Assembly: GCF_965638725.1 (NCBI RefSeq)
Contig: NC_134962.1
Coordinates: 875,501 to 939,500 of the forward strand
From: Aptenodytes patagonicus
Lineage: Eukaryota; Chordata; Aves; Sphenisciformes; Spheniscidae
Direction: 5' to 3'
Length of the DNA: 64,000 nucleotides
The position numbers and the translations under genes were made by a program. This document shows, piece by piece, positions 38,391 through 51,748 of this stretch; position 1 is the stretch's first letter, and every line of letters starts with the position of its first letter. Below the pieces are notes generated by a model, which was not told the origin of the DNA, did no database searches, and saw nothing but the letters and a program-made list of their open reading frames with translations.

Positions 38391-40970
38391 TCATAGAATC
38401 ATAGACTGGTTTGGGTTGAAAGGGACCTTAGAAGATCATCTAGTTCCAACCCCCCTGCCATGGGCAGGGACACCTTCCACTAGACCAGGTTGCTCAAAGC
38501 CCCATCCAACCTGGCCTTGAACACTTCCAGCGATGGGGCATCCACAACTTCTCTGGGCAACCTGTTCCAGTGCCTCACCACCCTCATGGTGAAGAATTTC
38601 TTCCTTATATCTAAGCTAAATCTACCCTCTTTCAGTTTAAAGCCATCACCCCTTGTCCTATCACTACATGCCCTTGTAAAAAGTCCCTCTCCAGCTTTCT
38701 TGTAGGCCCCCTGGAAGTACTGGATGGCTGCTATAAGGTCTCCCCGGAGCCTTCTCTTCTCCAGGCTGAACAACCCCAACTCTCTCAGCCTGTCTTCATT
38801 GGAGAGGTGCTCCAGCCCTCTGATCGTCTTTGTGGCCCTCCTCTGGACTCGCTCCAACAGGTCCATGTACTTCTTATGGTGGGGGCCCCAGAGCTGGACG
38901 CAGTACTCCAGGTGGGAGAGCAGAGCAGAGGGGCAGCATCACCTCCCTCAACCTGCTGGCCACGCTTCTTTTGATGTGGCCCAGGATACAGTTGGCCTTC
39001 TGGGCTGCAAGCACACATTGCCGGGTCATGTTGAGCTTCTCATCCACCAACACCCCCAAGTCCTTCTCCTCAGAGCTGCTCTCAATCCACTCCCCACCCA
39101 CTCTGTATTTGTGCTTGGGATTGCCCCGACCCATGTGCAGGACTTTGCACTTGGCCTTGTTGAACTTCCTGAGGTTCACACGGGCCCACCTCTCAAACCT
39201 GTCAAGGATCACATCCCTTCCCTCCAGGGCGTCAACCGCACCACACAGCTTGGTGTCATCGGCAAACTTGCTGAGGGTGGCACTCAATCCCACTGTCCAT
39301 GTCACCGACAAAGATGTTAAACAGCGCCGGTCCCAATACCGGCCCCTGAGGAACGCCACTTGTCACTGGTCTCCACTTGGATATCGAGCCGTTGACCGCA
39401 ACTCTTTGAGTGTGACCATCTAGCCAATTCCTTATCCACCAAGTGGTCCATCGTCAAATCCATGTCTCTCCAACTTAGAGACAAAGATGTCGTGTGGGAC
39501 AGTGTCAAATGCTTTGCACAAGTCCAGGTAGATGATGTCAGTTGCTCTTCCCTTATCCACCAACGCTGTAACCCCATCGTAGAAGGCCACCAAATTTGTC
39601 AGGCACAACTTGCCCTTAGTGAAGCCATGTTGGCTGTCACCAATCACCTCCTTATTTTCCATGTGCCTTAGCATAGTTTCCAGGAGGATCTGCTCCATGA
39701 TCTTGCCAGGCACAGAGGTGAGACTGACTGGCCTGTAGTTCCCCGGGTCTTCCTTTATTCCCTTTTTAAAAATGGGGGTTATGTTTCCCCTTTTTCCAGC
39801 CAGTGGGAACTTCACCGGACTGCCACGACTTCTCAAATACGATGGATAGTGGCTTAGCAACTTCATCCACCAGTTCCCTCAGAACCTGCAGATGAATCTC
39901 ATCAGGTCCTATGGACTTGTGCACCTTCAGGTTCCTTAGATGGACTCAAACCTGATGTTCTCCCACAGTGGGCAGCTCTTCATTCTCCCAGTCCCTGCCT
40001 TTGCCTTCCGCAACTTGGGCGGTGTGGCTTGAGCACTTGCCAGTGAAGACTGAGGCAAAAAAGTCATTGAGTACCTCCACCTTCTCCATATCCCAGGTAA
40101 CCAGGTCTCCCGTTTCCTTCTGGAGAGGGCCCACATCTTCCCTAGTCTTCCTTTTATCACCGACGTACCTATAGAAGCTTTTCTTGTTGCCCTTGACATC
40201 CCTGGACAGATTTAATTCTATCAGGGCTTCAGCTTTCCTAACCCGATCCCTGGCTGCTCGGGCAATTTCTCTGTATTCCTCCCAGGCTACCCATCCTTGC
40301 TTCCACCCTCTGTAGGCTTCCTTTTTGTGTTTGAGTGTGTCCAGGAGCTCCTTGTTCATCCACGCAGGCCTCCTGGTGTTTTTGCCTGACTTCCTCTTTG
40401 TTGGGATGCATCACTCCTGAGCTTGGAGGAGATGATTCTTGAATATTACCCAGCTTTCTTGGGCCCCTCTTCCCTCCAGGGCTTTGTCCCATGGCACTCT
40501 GCCAAGCAGATCCCTGAAGAGGCCAAAGTCTGCTCTCCTGAAGTCCAGGGTAGCGAGCTTTCTGTGTGCCCTCCTCAGTGCCCTAAGGATCTTGAACTCC
40601 ACCATTTCGTGGTCACTGCAGCCCAGGCTGCCCTTGAGCTTCACATTCCCCACCAGCCCCTCCTTGCTGGTGAGAACAAGGTCCAGCACAGCACCTCTCC
40701 TCGTTGGCTCCTCTATCTCTTGGAGAAGGAAGTTACCATCAATGCATTCCAGGAGCCTTCTGGATTGCTCATATGCCCTGCTGTGTTGTCCCTCCAACAG
40801 GTATCAGGGTGGTTGAAGTCCTCCATGAGGACCAGGGCTTGTGAACATGAGGCTGCTCCTATCTGTCTATAGAGGGCCTCATCCGCTCGGCCTTCCTGGT
40901 CGGGTGGGCTGTAGCAGACACCCACTATAGTGTCACCTGATCTTACAACATCTTTGGTCTCTAGCTTTTG
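38391..40970 (-). mobile_element. CR1 LINE, 5'-truncated (about 2.6 kb, endonuclease plus reverse transcriptase)
   Basis: This copy is longer than the one at 16.3 kb. From high to low coordinate it shows endonuclease pieces (VGVCYSPPDQEG, DFNHPDTCW, GCSDHEMVEFKI), a linker, reverse transcriptase ([45 protein letters not shown]), and the CR1 C-terminus ([20 protein letters not shown]). It ends with the ATTCTATGATTCTATGATC-type tail at 38391. Several frame changes show it is no longer active. It sits between the EFCAB8 remnant and the BPIFB2-like gene. Confidence 0.95.
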
Positions 40971-43900
40971 ATCTCCTAAGTAACTAACACTTTGGGGACA
41001 AGGCAATTAAAAGTAAGCAGAGATGTATTTCTTTTCTTTTTAAAATCTACACATAACCTACTGTTGTAAGGGCTGTCAGGGACCCTTCAGAGCCACAGAC
41101 TGTTCTGCACTTTCCTCGTTTCAGCACTTCCAGTGTTTGCACGGCACAAGCTCTGGATCTGCTGGCACTTCAGCTGGAATCAAATGCTGCCCCCTGATCT
41201 CCTACAACAACTGACCAAAGACTAAAAGTATTTCTAAGAATGAAACCCTTTTGGTAGGAACCAGACATCCTCCTACACTTTCAAATAAGAATATACAGAG
41301 TATAAAAAAAACCCAAAACCAAACCAAAGTTAATTATAAAACCAGTCGTAGCAGCTAATAAAACACTGGGAGGTAAATATCTGCTCAGATGAGATTATTC
41401 TGCCACAGAGCCAAGGTCCCACTTCACAAAGGCCAGCTGATATTAATGGGTGAGTATTCCATGTGGTTGTACCTACATATCTCCCTGACAGCTTCCACAG
41501 TCTGACATTGCAGTTGCTGCTGAAGTAATGATAAGCCTGAGACTTTTTATACACAAAATGTGAGATGTGTTCTTCAAATGACCCTCCAAGAACTCAGAAG
41601 CTCTGAAGGGATCAGGGATGAAATTCAACCATTCACAATCTGCTCAACAGATAAAATTAATTCATGAAGATTCTCACTAAGGACAAGCTCAAAAATTTAC
41701 AGAGGTTCTTGTCAGTTTAACCTTTACATCTTCTCCACTATCTAAATTATTTCTGTAGGAATTGTCAGTGTGACTTTAAGAAACTGCAAGAAAGTTATCT
41801 GCCAAAAAAAAAAAAAAGAAAGAAAGAATGAACGAACAAACTTTCATCCCCTCAGGGATGGGGACAGCAATAACACAAACAACTTGCAGGGTTCAGTAGT
41901 TCACAGCAACTATTAGACCAAAATCTACAACTCTCAGACACAGCATGGATCAGCTGAGCACAGTCTTGTTTAGAGATTTGCCTGATGTAAAGTCAGGGCC
42001 CTGCTGGACCATATTTCTACATTCAGTACAGGTAAGTATTTTAGTGTAGTTTCCTCCTGAACACGCTCTAATTCACCTTAATGCCCAGTCAAGAGGATCC
42101 AGCCATTAGCATCTGTAGATGTGGCCCGGGCAACCGCACTCACCTTTACAGTGCTCTGCTCAGAATTTGCCCAGCATCCCTCTCTTCTTATCTACTGATG
42201 CAGCATAAACACAGCCATCCTCAGAACTGGTGATTAGGATAGTTGTGTCAGGAGCTTGCTCGCATTTCTGTTATAAAACCGCCTAGAAGGGAGGACACAG
42301 AGCGACTCATGCGTTGTCTGCTCTCCTTCCTCTGTGACCAGTGGGTAGGCTGCAGAGCAGGACCAACACTTCCAACCTTTTGTACAGCTGCTGCTTCACC
42401 CCTTAGATCTTTCTGCCAGTTTTGCTCATTTTGTTTTTGCTAAAACTTCAGTTTTAGCAGCAGCTCTCTGGTTCTTGAGAGAATCGACACGTATCTTGAC
42501 ATTTTCACCTGTCTGCAAATGTCAGAAGCATCATCACACGCCCAAACCTCCTACACTTCAAATCATACCCCACAGACCATTACAGTCCCGCTTTTATCTG
42601 AAGTACACTCTGCATGTTTGAAGTCCGTGACAGCACTTTTTGAGGGGCATTATTTCTTTCAAGATTAAGCATAAGAGAATGTCTTGTAAAGACAGATTCT
42701 GCAGCAACTTTACCGAGATATAAACCAGCCGGAATTAGAAAGCTATGCTGCTGACCAAGACGAGGCAGAGAGAGAAGCGAGAATGCTAGGAGGCGATGCT
42801 TCTTCATTTCTAAAAGAACCTGTTGCTTGGGAGCAGGATTCGTGGAGAAGAAGCAACAGTGCTTACGCAGTCAGCACAGTTTGGATCAAGCCCGAGTTTG
42901 CTCCAGCTCGTACCTAAACTACAGAACCACACTTGCTGATGTCCTTTTGCTTGAGCAGTCTCTTCTCCTTTGGGCTGTTTCATGGCAAGTGAAGCAGATG
43001 CCAAGTCTCTGCAAAAGTAAAAACAGGAAACAGAAGTCTCTTTAGCACCTCGAGGCATCGTGTAGGACTGGCTGTATGAGCCCACCCAGCATGTTTTCCT
43101 CTCATCAGCCTCACTTGTAGCTTGCACAAAAACTTTCTGTTTCTTTTGCATACTTCTCATGGATTCCTCTTGATTCTCAGTAAATGTATGACCACTGGAA
43201 ATGAGTCAAGTTTCATCATGAAAGCCTCTATTGATGTTTTCTACTATCTTTCTTTCATCATGCTGCATTTAATACCATTCATTGGCTCCAATAATAAGCG
43301 CTAAGAGCAAAACAGTATCCACTAAGAGCAAAACAGTATCCACTACTAGAAGTACTTGGAAAAGTTGAATCACTTGTTTAGAGACAAGCCTGGCAGGATG
43401 GCTACAGCAGTTTCCACCAGGCTCAACTTATAATGGCTCCACTGAGAACAGGACAGAGCCATCAGCTCAGCACAGGATCAACTCCACATCCAAACAATAT
43501 TCATTAGAATACCAAGAAGATGAAATCCCCTCCTACTTTTGTCAAAATCAACTGCTTTGGGAAACCTAAGGTAGAGAGCATGATGCATTTGCAAAGCATG
43601 CAACAATCCCGCTCAGGTGCTAGCAGTGCTGTCTGGAAGTTGCAAGAGATTCTGAGCACCAACGTGTAAAACAGAGCACTGAGTGAGTCATGATCAGAGT
43701 TTTAATCTAAATTTGTTCCATTTATGTGGCAGAAGATTTGTTCCACATCAACCTGATTATGTTATGATGTGCAAGTGAGTAGATTTAGCTCATGTTTCAG
43801 TCTGCTAGAAACCAAGATATTTCTTAGAAACACAGTCCATTTAATTCTACTTATTTTTTACTGCTGGAGTACTATTAATATGCATACTGCTTTTATTTGG

Positions 43901-46900
43901 GTAACTTCTCCATCATTCTTCAACTAGTTTCTAGTGGGCACTTCTCCAAAACCATAATATCCCTGCAAACGCTCACCACGGTCCCAGCTCAGGAAAGGCT
44001 AAAGACAGACAGAACTGCAGAACAGTGATAAAGCATAATGTAACAAAGTCCATCTCCGTGTGTTAATTAGCACTGATGAGAAACAAATTTAACTTTTAAA
44101 AAAATTTCTTAAGTAAGCATAAGTGTAATTTGATGAGCTGGACAGCGTATAATATGAGTGCCTGCATGAACCAAACAAAGTGTTCATCAGAAGAACTGGT
44201 AACGTCACAGTCCAGAGAGAGAGGGAGGAGCTACCTGTGCACAGCCAGGTCTCGGATATGCCTGTGCCATTAGAAATGGGATGATTTCACTGCAGACCTG
44301 ATTGCATCAGGAGATCAGCTCACGTTTCCAACGCTGAAAGACATGCATCTTGCACAGTTTCATCCAGCGTTACAAAAGGATGCCTTTGCATCCCTGATGG
44401 ACTGTACGGCTAGGGCTCATGCAAGCTGTCCCCAAGAGGAGAGAGTGCACTCCATCACCAAGATCCCATCAGTTATGCACCAACTCTTTATAACGTACAC
44501 CTTCAGAACTATTCATTATACAAATTTATAAACGAGAACGAAGAACAAACTCATTACTTAGCTATCGTGTCCTGTCTCCATCAAGAGCTATCAGACAAAT
44601 GTAGTGGCACGATAACTGGATTAGGAGATCCGTAAATATAGCTTGTTGGAATTGGAGGCTTTGTAACAATTTTAAAGCAGAAAGGAAACAATGCCTTAAG
44701 GACATCTGCAGCGCTGTGTTAGTAGTGAGAGTGCCATTAAAGCCTAGCATATACCGAAATACTGTCGTGCAGAGTCTGTCTAAATAATCATCTCGCAGGT
44801 ACATTGAGAAGGATTTCTCTTCTCTCGCCCATGCCCCTCTTTCACCAGAAAGGTGGTGCGTATGAAGAAGTTGCCTGCTGTACTGCAACAGGCATCAACA
44901 GCAGGACAAGAGTCCATCAATTCCTGCCAGGAATGGTTTGCAGACAAAAGTGATCCATCAAGTTCAACGCAGTAAAATCGCATTAACGTGCAACAAACAT
45001 CATGAGGCCAGAAAGACAGGGAATCAGAAGGCAGAAAAAAAAAAATCTAATTGTATGAATGCTACTTAATTATTTTTAAGGTTACGAGAGAACCCTGACA
45101 GAATATAGGCTTTATATAGCAGCCTTTGCAGAAATTTCTACCGAACTTATCACAATTCTGCCCTACTACTAGAACTGTACTGCCATTAATGCCGACCAGC
45201 ATCAAATTAAGACACAAATCTCAATATTACTGATAAAACAACAAGTGTCAGAAATAATAGCCGTTATAAGCATGTATGATTTCAGCTGCAGAATGGAGAA
45301 AAAAGAATTTTTATGGTGTCTTGCCAATAACATTCATCTCTGGGGAACCATCAAAACTGAGGATGCCTTTCTCTACAGCAATCACTGATGGCCCATGAGC
45401 AAAGAAAATACACAGCTATGCACGAAAATTACAGCAGGTCATTTGAAACACGTTGCAGATTCTCAGCAAAGGCTGTGTAGGACAGGTCTGTGCGTCTGTC
45501 TGAAAGTCTACGTGAAGGAGGGGAATTCCAGGGTAAGTAAAGAGGGCACAAAAGGGAAAGTTACAGAAAATCAGAGAATATTAAAGAGAAGAGATTGGAT
45601 AAAAAGAAGGCAAGGCAAAGAAAGGAACAAAGGAGAGACATTTATAAAAGTATCCGAACTCTGAACCTCTGCAATGGTCACAGACAGAAACTCCTGACCT
45701 AAACAGGTTTAGAAAAAAGCCCCCATCCAGACAGCAAAGCTCAACTGGTTAGATCCATACCCAGGTAAAAAATGATTACAGAAGAGCAGGGGCCATTGCT
45801 GGCCTTCACTTCATGCAAAGCTAATGCTGCGTGCAAGTGCTATGCAAAGTCTTAACTCTGTTCCCAGAAGGAAAAGCAGAGAAACCCAGCACAGAGCTGG
45901 TCCCTTCGCTCCTTTTTGAGGAATAAGAGAGGAAGAGAAAATCTCCTTTTGCAGCGGGCTGGCAGTAGGCTTTTGGAAACTGTTAAAGAGTGCAAGGAGA
46001 AGGAAAGACAAAGATGCCTGATATCACGATCCAAGCAGAAAAGGCAGCAGAGAAGCAGCTCAGGAGAGGGATCCAGCACGTGCTCTTCCTGCAAGCTGCA
46101 GCAACTGTGAAGCAGATGGGCAACCACTCTTCATACAATCCCTTGGATAGCACAACAGTCAGGACTGGGCTCTGGCAAGTAATATAGTCAGTGATTTACA
46201 ACCTAAAATCAGAGAGTCCTAACAGAAAAATAACAGCCTGTCAGCGTAAGCAATGGTGCTTGCAGAGGCCTGCCAGCCTCAGAGCGGCCACTTATAGTGA
46301 CCGCTGTCAAGGAAAAGGAATGACCAGCCTGGGCAATGGGCTCTTCTGTCGGGAGGGAGGGCCAAGGGGGCTCCGGTTTTGCTTTGGGGATGGTTGGTTT
46401 CTCTGGTTTACAAGTCCTGGACATCCCCCAGAGCAGGAAGCTCAGATACCCAACAGGCACTTTGCAGATCAGTAGCACCTGGTACCCTAATGGAAGAAAC
46501 ACAGTTACTGCTAAAAACTAGAACACTGGCAAAAAAGGAGGCGAACGCTGTGAGCACAGGTGAAGGAGGAAGCACGGAGCCAACTGATGAAAAACCAGGA
46601 TCAACTTTTGGCTTTAAAAGGGGCTCAAACAAGGAGCTCACATGTAAGTCATGTACCAAGATGCTTGGAAATTAGTATCTCCTTGCACTAGAGAAAACTG
46701 CTTTGCAAACAGAAAAGGCATTTCTAGAAGGAACCTCTTTTGGACTGGCCTTCTCCATCCCCTTGCCATGAAGCACATGAGGGATGTCTCTGAGGAACAG
46801 TTCTGGCCCTGCAGCACGATCCCAGGTTTGCTCAGTTGCTAAAAAAAAAACAACCATGGCTTGGAAGGACGCAGGTGTATAGATTAACAGCAGCAATGGG

Positions 46901-48084
46901 CCCTCAAAGAAACAATTTAAACAACCAACAGCACACATCAAATGCCAAATTCTGAATATTTGGGGAGCAGTCAAGAATTTGCAAGCCACTCAAGGGCTGA
47001 AATTCCTTCATGTACAAAGCTTATATGCAAATAACAAAACAAAGAATTCCGCAGAGATGACCCAGGTTAATCCCACGATATAAATCTTTCCCTGAAAACG
47101 GTACACAAAAACCCAGGCTGTTTCCAGCACAAACGAAAGCCCAACAGTACCACCTGGTGGTAATCCTCTTTTGCTACAGCCAGAAGCAGAAAAATCGTTA
47201 AATTCATTCAGCATATTAAAACAAGCCGTTGTTAAACGGTGGCAGACCATTACACCACCCTCAGTATTCACTCCTGAACACCGAGAGGGATCACCTTTGG
47301 GTGGGAATCTTTGGATTTAAAAACCACAAGTTTGTCAGAAGCACGGAGAAACGACTTTCTTAGGGAGAAAGGCAACAAGCCCACGTGCAGAAGTCTTCAA
47401 ATCACCACACCATTTCCTTTAAATTCATCTATCCAGATGCAAGAGAAGATGTAAGAGAAAGATTTTTTTTTTCAGTAAGACAAGACAAAATTTACAGACT
47501 GATCAATTATGAAGGCTCAACATTATCCTATGCACCAGCATCAAAAACAGAGAAGTTTAAGAGTCCAGGTGCCAGCAATTGGGATTTTAGACCTTTGGAA
47601 GTGGTAATTTAACATTCACATCTTTTGTTATTGCAGAATTGTTTGGACAGGCGAAACGGCAGTTGCAGAGACCCACAATTTCCAGGCAGACATTATTCAG
47701 CCTACGTTGCTGAAGAGCAGAGCATAGCCCAAATAGGTAAAACAGAGAGGAAACAGTGATTACTGAGGGTGAAGAAAACAGCACAAACAATACAGCTGTA
47801 GGTAAAAAAAAAATTGTCAGATGTCTCCCAACTTTATAGCAGACCAGATACAGAAACATGTTTGGACAATTGCCAGCACGCTAAATAGCAGCTATGGGGC
47901 TTTCTGTTGTACCCCATTAGCTTTCAGGAGGTGGTGGATTGCTGCCAGACTAAATGCATTATGAAAGCAGAGAAGGGGGATGGGAGAATGCAGAGCCATG
48001 AGAGGGGGGAAAAAAGTGAGAAACGGGAATGAAAAAGAGGAATGAGATGCACATAAAGCAGAGAGACAATCAAGGAGTGTGAAC
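40971..48084. other. Region where further EFCAB8 WD exons would be expected
   Basis: No exon could be assigned with confidence. A small exon-like stretch near 47310-47335 on the minus strand (SDKLVVFKSKD followed by a donor) is a possible but unproven WD remnant. Otherwise there is only the 21-bp duplication at 43.3 kb. Confidence 0.3.
43301..43342. repeat. 21-bp perfect tandem duplication
   Basis: CTAAGAGCAAAACAGTATCCA is present twice without a mismatch. Nothing else marks the place. Confidence 0.95.
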
Positions 48085-48720
48085 AAGAAAAAAAAGAGAT
48101 GGGAAGAAAAAAAAAGAGATGGGAAGAAAAAAAAAGAGATGGGAAGAAAAAAAAGAGATGGGAAGAAAAAAAAGAGATGGGAAGAAAAAAAAGAGATGGG
48201 AAGAAAAAAAAGAGATGGGAAGAAAAAAAAGAGATGGGAAGAAAAAAAAGAGATGGGAAGAAAAAAAAGAGATGGGAAGAAAAAAAAGAGATGGGAAGAA
48301 AAAAAAGAGATGGGAAGAAAAAAAAGAGATGGGAAGAAAAAAAAGAGATGGGAAGAAAAAAAAGAGATGGGAAGAAAAAAAAGAGATGGGAAGAAAAAAA
48401 AGAGATGGGAAGAAAAAAAAGAGATGGGAAGAAAAAAAAGAGATGGGAAGAAAAAAAAGAGATGGGAAGAAAAAAAAGAGATGGGAAGAAAAAAAAGAGA
48501 TGGGAAGAAAAAAAAGAGATGGGAAGAAAAAAAAGAGATGGGAAGAAAAAAAAGAGATGGGAAGAAAAAAAAGAGATGGGAAGAAAAAAAAGAGATGGGA
48601 AGAAAAAAAAGAGATGGGAAGAAAAAAAAGAGATGGGAAGAAAAAAAAGAGATGGGAAGAAAAAAAAGAGATGGGAAGAAAAAAAAGAGATGGGAAGAAA
48701 AAAAAGAGATGGGAAGAAAA
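48085..48720. repeat. 19-bp minisatellite (GAGATGGGAAGAAAAAAAA)n, about 33 copies
   Basis: Nearly perfect head-to-tail copies of a 19-bp purine-only-but-one unit fill 636 bp. The first copies have one extra A (20 bp); the rest are essentially identical, which implies recent expansion or homogenisation. Because 19 is not a multiple of three and no register contains a stop, five reading frames stay open for more than 200 codons. These are artefacts of the repeat. One strand is almost pure purine, which favours triplex DNA. Confidence 0.97.
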
Positions 48721-49253
48721 GGAAAAGGGGAATTCAAATGGTGGGAAAGTTGAGTAATATTTGCAAGAAAAGGCAGAGAAATAGGACTGAAAGGTGAACC
48801 AGAAAGTTGAGGGAGGTGATTGACCAGGAAGATACACGATTTGTGCAGGTGAGCAAGGAGACCTCAAGCACCCCTGTTAAACCAGCCCTTCCCTTCCTGG
48901 GCTCCTTCCTGCTCCACTCGTCTGGGAAGGCAGAGCCCAAATAGACCCGTTCAGTACAACCCCCCTTCCCTCTGACAGGAGATCCAGCTTCCTCCACTAC
49001 CTTACCCCATCTCCCTGCAAACGTCTAAGCCTCCCCAGGCTCACCCTCTTGAGGCAGGCTTCCCCGTCAACAGCGCTCCCAAACTCGTCATGAGCCTCCG
49101 GCCAGCGGCAGCTCAGCCTGAGCCTCTCTGCCACAACCCACTGCCCAAGTCGCCGCTCCAGCCTCACCTCATCACCCCTGCTCCTCGACTGCCAATTCCG
49201 CCAAAGGCAATACTTCTCCGCTGACAGAAGACCACAAGTTTTCCCTGGGCCGT

Positions 49254-49846
49254 TGTCGTGGTTTAACCCCAGCCGGCAACTAAGCACCACCCAGTCGCTC
49301 TCTCACTCCTCCCTGGTGGGATGGGGAAGAGAATCGGAAGGGTAAGAGAGCAAAAACTCGTGGGTTGAGATAAAAGACAGTTTAACAGGTAAAGCAAAAG
49401 CCGTGCACGCAAGCAAAGCAAAACAAGGAATTCATTCACTGCTTCCCACCGGCAGGCAGGTGTTCAGCCATCTCCAGGACAGCAGGGCTCTATCACACCT
49501 AACGGTGACTTGGGAAGACAAATGCCATCACTCCAAACGTCCCCCCCTTCCTTCTTCCCCCAGCTCTATATGCTGAGCGTGACGTCATATGGTGTAGGAT
49601 ATCCCTGGGGTCAGTTGGGGTCAGCTGTCCCGGCCGTGTCCCCTCCCAACTTCTTGTGCCCCCCCAGCCTGCTTGCTGGTAGGGTGGGGTGAGAGGCAGA
49701 AAAGGCCTTGACTCTGTGTCAGCACTGCTCAGCAGTAACGGAAACATCCCTGGGTTATCAACACTGTTTTCAGCACAAATACAAAACACAGCACTATACC
49801 AGCTACTAGGAAGAAAATTAACTCTATCCCAGCCAAAACCAGCACA
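49254..49846 (-). mobile_element. Solo LTR of an avian endogenous retrovirus
   Basis: A 593-bp block starts TGTCGTGGTTTAACCCCAGC and ends AAAACCAGCACA, with TG...CA ends. It is flanked by GCCGT (49249-49253) and GCTGT (49847-49851), a 5-bp target-site duplication with one mismatch. I recognise it as the LTR repeat common in many birds; its sense strand is the minus strand. Internally, minus-strand order, it has a TGACGTCA (CRE) palindrome at 49580-49587 and a CATATAGAG TATA-like site just after. There is no internal viral sequence, so this is a recombined solo copy. It lies just upstream, in EFCAB8 direction, of the WD exon at 50.3 kb only if that gene continues further; relative to the surviving exons it is 3'. 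Confidence 0.88.
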
Positions 49847-50266
49847 GCTGTAAAGCCCTGAGCCAATCCACTTCACTCAGGTTCCTAAGCCAGGAAGGAG
49901 AATTCCTTCGGATCCCCTTCCAACCCAAGGGGATGCCTCCAAAGAACAATGCTTCCTACAGTTTTCCTACAGAAACTGATCCTGTCATACTCAATCATTC
50001 TCCCACTCTGCAGGAGTTGTCCTCAGGCAGCCTAAAACAACTTTCAAAAGCTTCATTTATTTACAGGTTTAAAAAAAAAAAACCAACATAAATCATAAAA
50101 AAAAAAAGAGCCCACATTTTCTCCACAACTCATGTTTCCCAGCACCTGAAAGTTTGGGACCAGTATTGTCTACCTGGAAGGAAGAGAACGTTAAAATACC
50201 AGCAGCATTGCCTGATACCATTGTGCAACGGATAAATTACAGAACAGAGACAGAGACCTGTCTTAC

Positions 50267-50398
50267 CGGAGTTTGCCTGTGTTATTTTAATGGACGCGAA
50301 ATAAGCATTGTGGCTCTCTTATCAGTGGCTGAGCAGGAGGCAACAAGCTTGAGCTGAGGAATGAACTTTATCTGGTGGCACCAGTTCCCAAGGAGTGC
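50267..50398 (-). pseudogene. EFCAB8: EFCAB8/WDR49-type WD-repeat exon with in-frame stop
   Basis: The acceptor CTTTTGCAG and donor TCCG then GTAAGA bound a 132-bp exon reading LLGNWCHQIKFIPQLKLVAS, then CSATDKRATMLISRPLK and a TAA. The W...(I/V)K(F/Y)IP.L..VASCS pattern is a WD blade seen in this family. It follows the EF-hand and LDYWWD exons in the expected order. Shifting one frame gives an open end (ASIKITQANSG), so a small indel in the exon is an alternative to a nonsense change. Remaining WD exons, expected between about 41 and 50 kb, were not identified. Confidence 0.5.
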
Positions 50399-51748
50399 CT
50401 GCAAAAGAGGAAAGATTTCACTTAATGGCATTGTGGTTTAAGCCTCAGTGTGTTTTACTGCAAACGCCTTGCTTTTAGGGGAGGAAATGGGATAGGGAGG
50501 GTCCATTCAGTCTAGTCAACTGCTTCTGCTCCTTCAGAAAAGAAAGAGTCCAGTGGAACACAGACGGTAAAACGTGAGTCTGAGGGGAAGCAGAAAACAG
50601 GAATGAGTGGAGGGGACTGGCCACAGAAGGTGGAAAAAAGAGAGACACAATAGAAAGCCAAAGGAGAATAGAGGAGATAGAGCATTTCTGTGCATAGTAG
50701 TGGTTCAGGATAAACAGAAGACGAAGCGTGCATCATTTGCACTGAATAAAGGCCATGAGAGTGTCTTAACTGCAACAAGAGCAGTAACATTCCCCCAGAG
50801 GGATTCCTCTCTACAATCCAGTAAGCAAAGGTTACGTGAAGATGCATTAGCCATCTGGGGCAGCGCGAGCGCTGCGTACAGCCAAGTGCTAGAGAAAGAT
50901 CACAACTCGGTCGCTGCTTTTCAGAGAGTTGGCCCTAGGGGGGTGCAGGCAGCAGAGCTGCTCACGGAGTGCAGTCACCCTCTCCCGGCGACACGGAAGG
51001 CACAGGAACATCAGCAGCAAAGCGCGATTCCCATTTTGATATAGGAAGGTACAAGCAAGGAGAGAAGCAGGAGTGCCACTGGTCCACTCTTATTAATATT
51101 TAAATTATGCCAGTAGCTTATGAGCAATAAAAATATCCAAGAACAATTTTATACACAAGATTCACTGCCCATTTGAGACACACAGCCACAACAACAGCTT
51201 GCTGAACTGCCTTACAAGAAAAGACTCTGAGGTCTTCTCTGTAAAGTACAGAGTTCTTGAAGAGATGTGTCAGGTCTCCTGGCAGGAGACAAATGCGTTG
51301 CTTGAAGACCTGGAAGAGAGTTACAAATGGTTGAAAAATATATCTAAAGTGGCAGAAATAAAGCGATGTTTAATTGTCTCCATACCATTTAGTAGTGAGA
51401 AGTAAAAAATTAAATAAAACATAAAAAGGCCTTACTACTTGCAAAACGTGAATGAGCAACGAGTGGGAACGTGAATTAATCCATGAGTAACAAATTAGTG
51501 ACTACCTGGAATTTGCCACTGTGACTGTGTTGCACACAGCAGCCACCCTGGACATTGCAACACGGTCAGTGCAGAGCTCAGTCCCCAAGAACTGAAAGCA
51601 AAAGCTCCCACCCCCAGCGCTGAGCAGAATCGTCTCTAAGTGTTAGGAGCAGAGAGCCCAAAAACAGCGAGCATCGTTTTACACCCCAGAGAATGCAACC
51701 GGAGCTCATGAGCACTGGCTTCTTCCCCCCCTCGGGGACCCCCTTCAC

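Noticed and set aside
47892-48867. Long open frames of 210-281 codons on both strands
   Set aside because: They are the 19-bp repeat read in different registers; no domain, no splice context and no codon bias.
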